The translations under genes were made by a program, and so were the position numbers. This document shows positions 5,193 through 8,493 of a DNA stretch of 8,493 nt, piece after piece. Positions within the stretch are counted from its first letter, which is position 1. Each line of letters begins with the position of its first letter. The DNA is taken from contig JBOGZI010000144.1 of assembly GCA_050697275.1 (NCBI GenBank), positions 1 to 8,493 of the forward strand. The letters are read 5' to 3'. Source of the stretch: JBOGZI01 sp050697275 (lineage in GTDB: Bacteria > Actinomycetota > Thermoleophilia > Solirubrobacterales > 70-9). The notes beneath the pieces were generated by a model. That model did no database searches and was not told the origin of the DNA. It saw only the letters and a program-made list of their open reading frames with translations.

Positions 5193-6812
5193 TTACTTCG
5201 GCTCGTCAGGCTGCGAGCGCTGGGGCAGCAGCGAGCCGGGTCCGGTGAAGCGCCGGCCCGGCGCGGCCACCTCGTCGTCCTCGTCCTCGACGGGCTCGCT
5301 GTCGGGCACCAGGGTGCGGTGCAGCTCGTGCGCGGCGAAGATCTCGTCGAGGTCCTCGCGGGTCAGCGTCTCGCGCTCCAGCGCGTTGGTGGCGAGGTTG
5401 TCGAGGCAGCGACGGTTGATCTTCATCAGCTGGCGGGCGCGGGCGTAGGCCATGTGGGCGAGCTCCTGGGCGGCCAGGTCCACGTCGCGGCGGGTCTGAT
5501 CGGACAGCGCGTAGTCCGAGGTGGGCTGAGCCAGCGGGGCGCTGTCCGGCGGCCCATGGGAGACGGTCATCCCGAACTCGGTCACCATCTGCACGCAGAT
5601 CTCGTGGATCCGGCTGAGGTCGTCGGCGGCCCCCGAGTAGGCCTCGTCGAAGACCTCCTCCTCGGCGGCGCGCCCGCCGAGCAGGGTGACCAGCTCGTCG
5701 AGCAGCTGCCGCCGCGAGCGCAGGTAGAGGTCCTCGGTGGGGGAGTGGGCGACGAAGCCGAGCGCGGGGCCGCGCGGGACGATGCTGAGGATCTCGGGCG
5801 GATCGAGCCCGACCAGCCGCCGCGCCAGCGCGTGGCCCGCCTCGTGGTAGGCGACGATCTTGCGCTCGCCCTCGGTCAGCCGGCGGGACTGCTGCGAGCC
5901 CACCGACTGCCGCAGCAGCGCCTCATCGAGGTCCCCTCTCGTGATCGCCGTTCGGCCAAGGCGGCCGGCGATGATCGCCGCCTCGTTCAGCGCGTTGGCG
6001 AGCTGCGCGCCGGTCATCCCGGTCGTCTTGCGGGCCACGTCGGTGAGGTCGACGTCGTCCGCGAGCGGCTTGCCCTTCGAGTGCGAGCGCAGGATGGCGG
6101 CGCGACCATCGCGATCCGGGGGAGCGACCAGCACCTGGCGGTCGAAGCGTCCCGGCCGCAGCAGCGCCTTGTCGAGCTTGTCGACGGCGTTGGAGGCGGC
6201 GAGCACGATCACGGTGCCGGGGTCGCGCTCGAAGCCGTCGAGCTCGACCAGCAGCTGGTTGAGCGCCTGCTCGCGCTCGCTGGTGCCGCCGTCTCCTCCG
6301 CCTGAGCTGCGATGACCCCCGACCGCGTCGATCTCGTCGATGAAGATCACCGCGCGCCCCGACTTCCGGGCCTCCTTGAAGAGGCTCCGGATTCGCGCCG
6401 CGCCGCGGCCGACGAACATCTCGACGAAGCTCGAGCCCGACGCCGCGAAGAAGTCGACCCCGGCGTGGGCGGCGACGGCGCGCGCAAGCATCGTCTTGCC
6501 GGTCCCGGGCGGGCCGTAGAGCAGCACGCCGCGGGGGGCGCGGGCGCCGAGCTTCTCGAAGCGCTTTGGGTCCTTGAGCCACTCGGCGACGTCGACCAGC
6601 TCCTCCTTGGCGGAATCGACGCCCTGGACCTCCTCCCACAGCACCGGGGCCGTCTTCGACCCCTTCACCGTCTCCGGCCTGGTGCTGCCCATCGTGTTGC
6701 GGAGCAGCAGGACGAAGACGACCAGCAGGCCGGCGGAGAAGAAGACGCCGAAGACCGGATACCACTCGAAAGCGAAGTCGGTCAGTCCCGCCACGGTGAA
6801 GAGGCCGTCCAT
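5193..6812 (-). CDS. FtsH-like membrane AAA+ zinc metalloprotease with short N-terminus
   Basis: FtsH proteins are membrane-anchored ATP-dependent proteases. This 539-residue protein has one hydrophobic segment (about 20-37), then the AAA module: VQGVDSAKEEL (62-72), Walker A GPPGTGKT (100-107), Walker B VIFIDEID (155-162), and RPGRFDRQV (219-227) with the arginine fingers. The M41 protease domain has HEAGH (323-327) and a likely third zinc ligand Asp398 in GAADDL, so it should be active. Usual FtsH is about 600-650 residues with two membrane segments around an external domain; here that domain and one segment are absent. The pore loop reads MFVGRGA (132-138), with Arg where Val is normal. 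The tail from about 505 is acidic and probably disordered. I give no symbol because a canonical ftsH may exist elsewhere. ATG at 6812 is likely leaderless behind TAGATT. DUF2332 follows after 3 bases. Confidence 0.9.
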   Translation of the reverse strand: MDGLFTVAGLTDFAFEWYPVFGVFFSAGLLVVFVLLLRNTMGSTRPETVKGSKTAPVLWEEVQGVDSAKEELVDVAEWLKDPKRFEKLGARAPRGVLLYGPPGTGKTMLARAVAAHAGVDFFAASGSSFVEMFVGRGAARIRSLFKEARKSGRAVIFIDEIDAVGGHRSSGGGDGGTSEREQALNQLLVELDGFERDPGTVIVLAASNAVDKLDKALLRPGRFDRQVLVAPPDRDGRAAILRSHSKGKPLADDVDLTDVARKTTGMTGAQLANALNEAAIIAGRLGRTAITRGDLDEALLRQSVGSQQSRRLTEGERKIVAYHEAGHALARRLVGLDPPEILSIVPRGPALGFVAHSPTEDLYLRSRRQLLDELVTLLGGRAAEEEVFDEAYSGAADDLSRIHEICVQMVTEFGMTVSHGPPDSAPLAQPTSDYALSDQTRRDVDLAAQELAHMAYARARQLMKINRRCLDNLATNALERETLTREDLDEIFAAHELHRTLVPDSEPVEDEDDEVAAPGRRFTGPGSLLPQRSQPDEPK

Positions 6813-6820
6813 GCCCTTCG

Positions 6821-6826
6821 AATCTA
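6821..6826 (-). promoter_or_regulatory. Candidate -10 element (TAGATT) of the FtsH-like gene
   Basis: TAGATT on the - strand lies 8 bases before the ATG at 6812, the spacing expected for a leaderless message. A GAAGGG next to the ATG is too close to act as a normal ribosome site. A perfect inverted repeat lies just upstream. Confidence 0.4.
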
Positions 6827-6832
6827 CTCACC

Positions 6833-6848
6833 CGCGCACGAATGCGCG
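6833..6848. repeat. Perfect 6-bp inverted repeat upstream of the FtsH-like gene
   Basis: CGCGCA (6833-6838) and TGCGCG (6843-6848) are exact reverse complements around a CGAA loop (TTCG on the - strand). It lies 7 bases upstream of the candidate -10, overlapping the -35 zone, and about 40 bases past the stop of the upstream - strand gene. It could be an operator for the protease operon or a terminator for the gene before it. No T run follows. Confidence 0.5.
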
Positions 6849-6888
6849 AGTCACTACTTGGTAATTCGCCTCTAGGTAATCCGGCTAG

Positions 6889-7266
6889 TCAGTCGGCGGG
6901 GCCGTAGAGGATCAGCTTGCTGGTGTCGTCCGGGTCCGCCTTGACCTCGAACTTCTTGCCCGGCTGGTAGGCGTCGAACGCATCCTGGGTCAGGTACTGG
7001 AAGATCGTCGCGTCGTAGCTGTCGCCCTTCTCGAGCTCGACGGCGACGTCGATCTCATACGCCTTGTTGACCGGGTCGGAGCCGGCGCCCGACTCGCTGA
7101 TCGACTTGATCTCGGCGACGCCCGGCAGGCCGTTCTGATTCACCTTCATCGCAAGCTGCGCGTACTCGGCGTCGCCCGCCGAGGGGCTCATCGCCCCCGC
7201 TCCCCCTTGCTGCTGCGCCTGCTGCGCCATCTCCTGCGCCTTCTTGATGTTGTCCATCAGTCCCAT
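6889..7266 (-). CDS. Conserved-looking hypothetical protein, 125 residues
   Basis: I do not recognise a named family. The protein starts MGLMDNIKKAQEMAQQAQQQ, an amphipathic Gln-rich helix, then a Gly/Ala/Ser linker to about residue 40. A compact domain follows that looks rich in beta strands (GLPGVAEIKSISESG, YEIDVAVELEKGDSYDATIF, YQPGKKFEVKADPDDTSK). There is no Cys, signal peptide or membrane segment. A longer frame from ATG at 7302 exists, but I prefer ATG at 7266: AGGGAG (7279-7274) precedes it by 7 bases, and the extra 12 residues (MVRDDNERGRRA) would cover the leader between the candidate -10 and this site. The gene is divergent from the cyclic-nucleotide-binding-domain gene across 105 bases and lies 76 bases upstream of the FtsH-like gene on the same strand, so partial co-transcription is possible. 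Confidence 0.75.
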   Translation of the reverse strand: MGLMDNIKKAQEMAQQAQQQGGAGAMSPSAGDAEYAQLAMKVNQNGLPGVAEIKSISESGAGSDPVNKAYEIDVAVELEKGDSYDATIFQYLTQDAFDAYQPGKKFEVKADPDDTSKLILYGPAD

Positions 7267-7273
7267 CGCTCTT

Positions 7274-7279
7274 CTCCCT
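7274..7279 (-). promoter_or_regulatory. Ribosome binding site (AGGGAG) deciding the start at 7266
   Basis: AGGGAG on the - strand lies 7 bases before the ATG at 7266. It favours this Met over the in-frame ATG at 7302, which has no such site. Confidence 0.65.
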
Positions 7280-7305
7280 CGTTCGTTGTCATCCCTGACC
7301 ATCCC

Positions 7306-7311
7306 ACTCTA
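7306..7311 (-). promoter_or_regulatory. Candidate -10 (TAGAGT) of the 125-residue protein gene
   Basis: TAGAGT on the - strand would start transcription near 7299 and give a leader of about 33 bases that carries the AGGGAG site. It directly follows the left arm of an inverted repeat shared with the divergent promoter. Confidence 0.4.
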
Positions 7312-7340
7312 TCCGAGGCGGGCGGACCGGCTTTCGGATA
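7310..7340. repeat. 7-bp inverted repeat between divergent promoters
   Basis: TATCCGA (7310-7316) and TCGGATA (7334-7340) are exact reverse complements with a 17-base spacer. Each arm, read outward, is TCGGATA and runs into a TANNNT hexamer (TAGAGT on -, TACGTT on +), so the symmetry links the two candidate promoters. Confidence 0.55.
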
Positions 7341-7344
7341 CGTT
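7339..7344 (+). promoter_or_regulatory. Candidate -10 (TACGTT) of the cyclic-nucleotide-binding gene
   Basis: TACGTT fits TANNNT and would start transcription about 20 bases before the ATG at 7372, leaving room for the purine-rich ribosome site. No clear -35. Confidence 0.3.
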
Positions 7345-7360
7345 CAGGCCCACCCGAGCG

Positions 7361-7370
7361 AGAGGAGGAG
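7361..7370 (+). promoter_or_regulatory. Ribosome binding site (AGAGGAGGAG)
   Basis: A strong purine run containing GAGGAG and AGGAGG ends just before the ATG at 7372. It fixes this start over upstream in-frame codons. Confidence 0.7.
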
Positions 7371-7371
7371 G

Positions 7372-7758
7372 ATGGACACCACCCAGCTGAAGCGGATCCC
7401 GCTCTTCGACGAGGCCCCCGACGAGGAGCTGAAGCAGGTGGCCGCCTTCGCTCAGTCGAAGGAGGTGGACGAGGGCACCGAGGTGATCTCGGAGGGCGGC
7501 TTCTCCCGGGAGCTGCTCGCGATCGAGGATGGCACCGCCGAGGTGAGCCGCGGCGGCGAGAAGGTGGCGGAGCTCGGGCCCGGCGACGTCTTCGGCGAGG
7601 CGGGGATGCTGGACGACGACATGCGCAGCGCGACGGTGACCGCGACCTCCCGCCTGAAGCTGATCAGCATGGGCCACTTCGAGGTGAAGCGGCTGAAGAA
7701 GGACGCCCCCGACGTCTACCGGCGGATCGAGGAGCTGGTCGAGGAGCGCAAGGGCTAG
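7372..7758 (+). CDS. Stand-alone cyclic-nucleotide-binding domain protein
   Basis: The 128-residue product is a single cyclic nucleotide-binding (CNMP, PF00027) beta-barrel domain. It opens with LKRIPLFDEAPDEELKQVA (6-24), a typical start of this fold, then EGTEVISEGG (34-43) and the phosphate-binding cassette from GDVFGEAGML (71-80) to MRSATVTA (84-91). Glu76, Arg85 and Ser86 correspond to the CAP residues that hold the ribose and phosphate of cAMP, so nucleotide binding is plausible. The last 30 residues form a charged helix. There is no helix-turn-helix, membrane segment or enzymatic domain, so it is not a CRP-type regulator by itself and may act on a partner protein. The start is set by a strong AGGAGG site. 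It is divergent from the 125-residue protein gene and is followed 125 bases later by tRNA-Asp. Confidence 0.88.
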   Translation: MDTTQLKRIPLFDEAPDEELKQVAAFAQSKEVDEGTEVISEGGFSRELLAIEDGTAEVSRGGEKVAELGPGDVFGEAGMLDDDMRSATVTATSRLKLISMGHFEVKRLKKDAPDVYRRIEELVEERKG

Positions 7759-7863
7759 AGGCGCTCCAGGCAGGCGAAGATCTCGTCCGGATCCCCCCGC
7801 GCCGCCCGGATGCGAGGAGGGCCCGATGGCCCGGTCGCAGCCGACGTCCAAGAGCTGAGCGGC

Positions 7864-7869
7864 TAGCCT
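7864..7869 (+). promoter_or_regulatory. Candidate -10 (TAGCCT) for tRNA-Asp
   Basis: TAGCCT lies 14 bases before the mature tRNA 5' end and is identical to the hexamer before lgt, as is the flanking CGGC. That spacing fits a short tRNA leader. Confidence 0.4.
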
Positions 7870-7883
7870 GCATAGGGCGCCCC

Positions 7884-8493
<610 letters not shown>

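Noticed and set aside
1804..6855. GCGAGTCACT found both before the microprotein gene and before the FtsH-like gene
   Set aside because: The two copies have opposite orientation relative to their genes, and several 10-base matches are expected by chance in a window this size.
7267..7302. Longer N-terminus (ATG at 7302) for the 125-residue protein
   Set aside because: It would cover the leader that carries a well-spaced AGGGAG, and the likely transcription start is at or inside that ATG.
7782..7832. Hairpins after the cyclic-nucleotide gene (bulged stem 7782-7816 and GGGCC/GGCCC 7819-7832) as a terminator
   Set aside because: Stems are short or bulged, there is no T run, and GC-rich DNA produces such pairings often.
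7755..7862. A - strand frame ending RGDPDEIFACLERL between tRNA-Asp and the cyclic-nucleotide gene
   Set aside because: It could be the tail of a truncated gene, but it has no start codon, is only about 35 codons long and lacks any recognisable motif.

Overview
The window is GC-rich, almost fully coding DNA with short gaps, GTG/TTG starts and several genes that appear to be leaderless. Together with the DUF2332 gene, which is mostly an actinobacterial family, this suggests a high-GC actinobacterium. The style resembles the class Thermoleophilia (Solirubrobacterales), but that is an inference from gene content and promoter look, not proof. No stretch longer than about 205 bases lacks a gene.

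Layout, left to right. (1) The 3' end of a + strand gene for an exported-looking protein: collagen-like Gly-X-Y repeats joined to a formylglycine-generating-enzyme-like (SUMF1) domain. (2) After a 205-base gap of lower GC, lgt (+), lipoprotein diacylglyceryl transferase, with no ribosome site and a -10-like hexamer just upstream. (3) A 37-codon Gly/Glu-rich microprotein gene (+) with a TTG start and a good ribosome site. (4) A convergent two-gene - strand operon in which an orphan ATP-grasp ligase overlaps a short-chain dehydrogenase lacking the usual Tyr-x-x-x-Lys. (5) tRNA-Val(TAC) on +. (6) A - strand unit encoding an unusual FtsH-like AAA protease with a very short N-terminus, and 3 bases later a DUF2332 protein with a methyltransferase-like motif. 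(7) A - strand gene for an unrecognised 125-residue protein, divergent from (8) a + strand gene for a stand-alone cyclic-nucleotide-binding domain. (9) tRNA-Asp(GTC) on +, with a tyrosine integrase gene running toward it from the right edge and ending inside the tRNA on the opposite strand.

How it fits together: lgt and the FtsH-like protease are envelope functions. The ATP-grasp/SDR pair looks like a small translation-coupled metabolic operon of unknown product. The tRNA-Asp/integrase arrangement is the classic left boundary of an integrated element that continues beyond the window. Tandem repeats beside the tRNA could be integrase or excisionase arm sites. The most distinctive items are the FtsH variant with its DUF2332 partner, the attachment region at tRNA-Asp, and the microprotein. 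No complete, clearly new multi-gene system is visible here.
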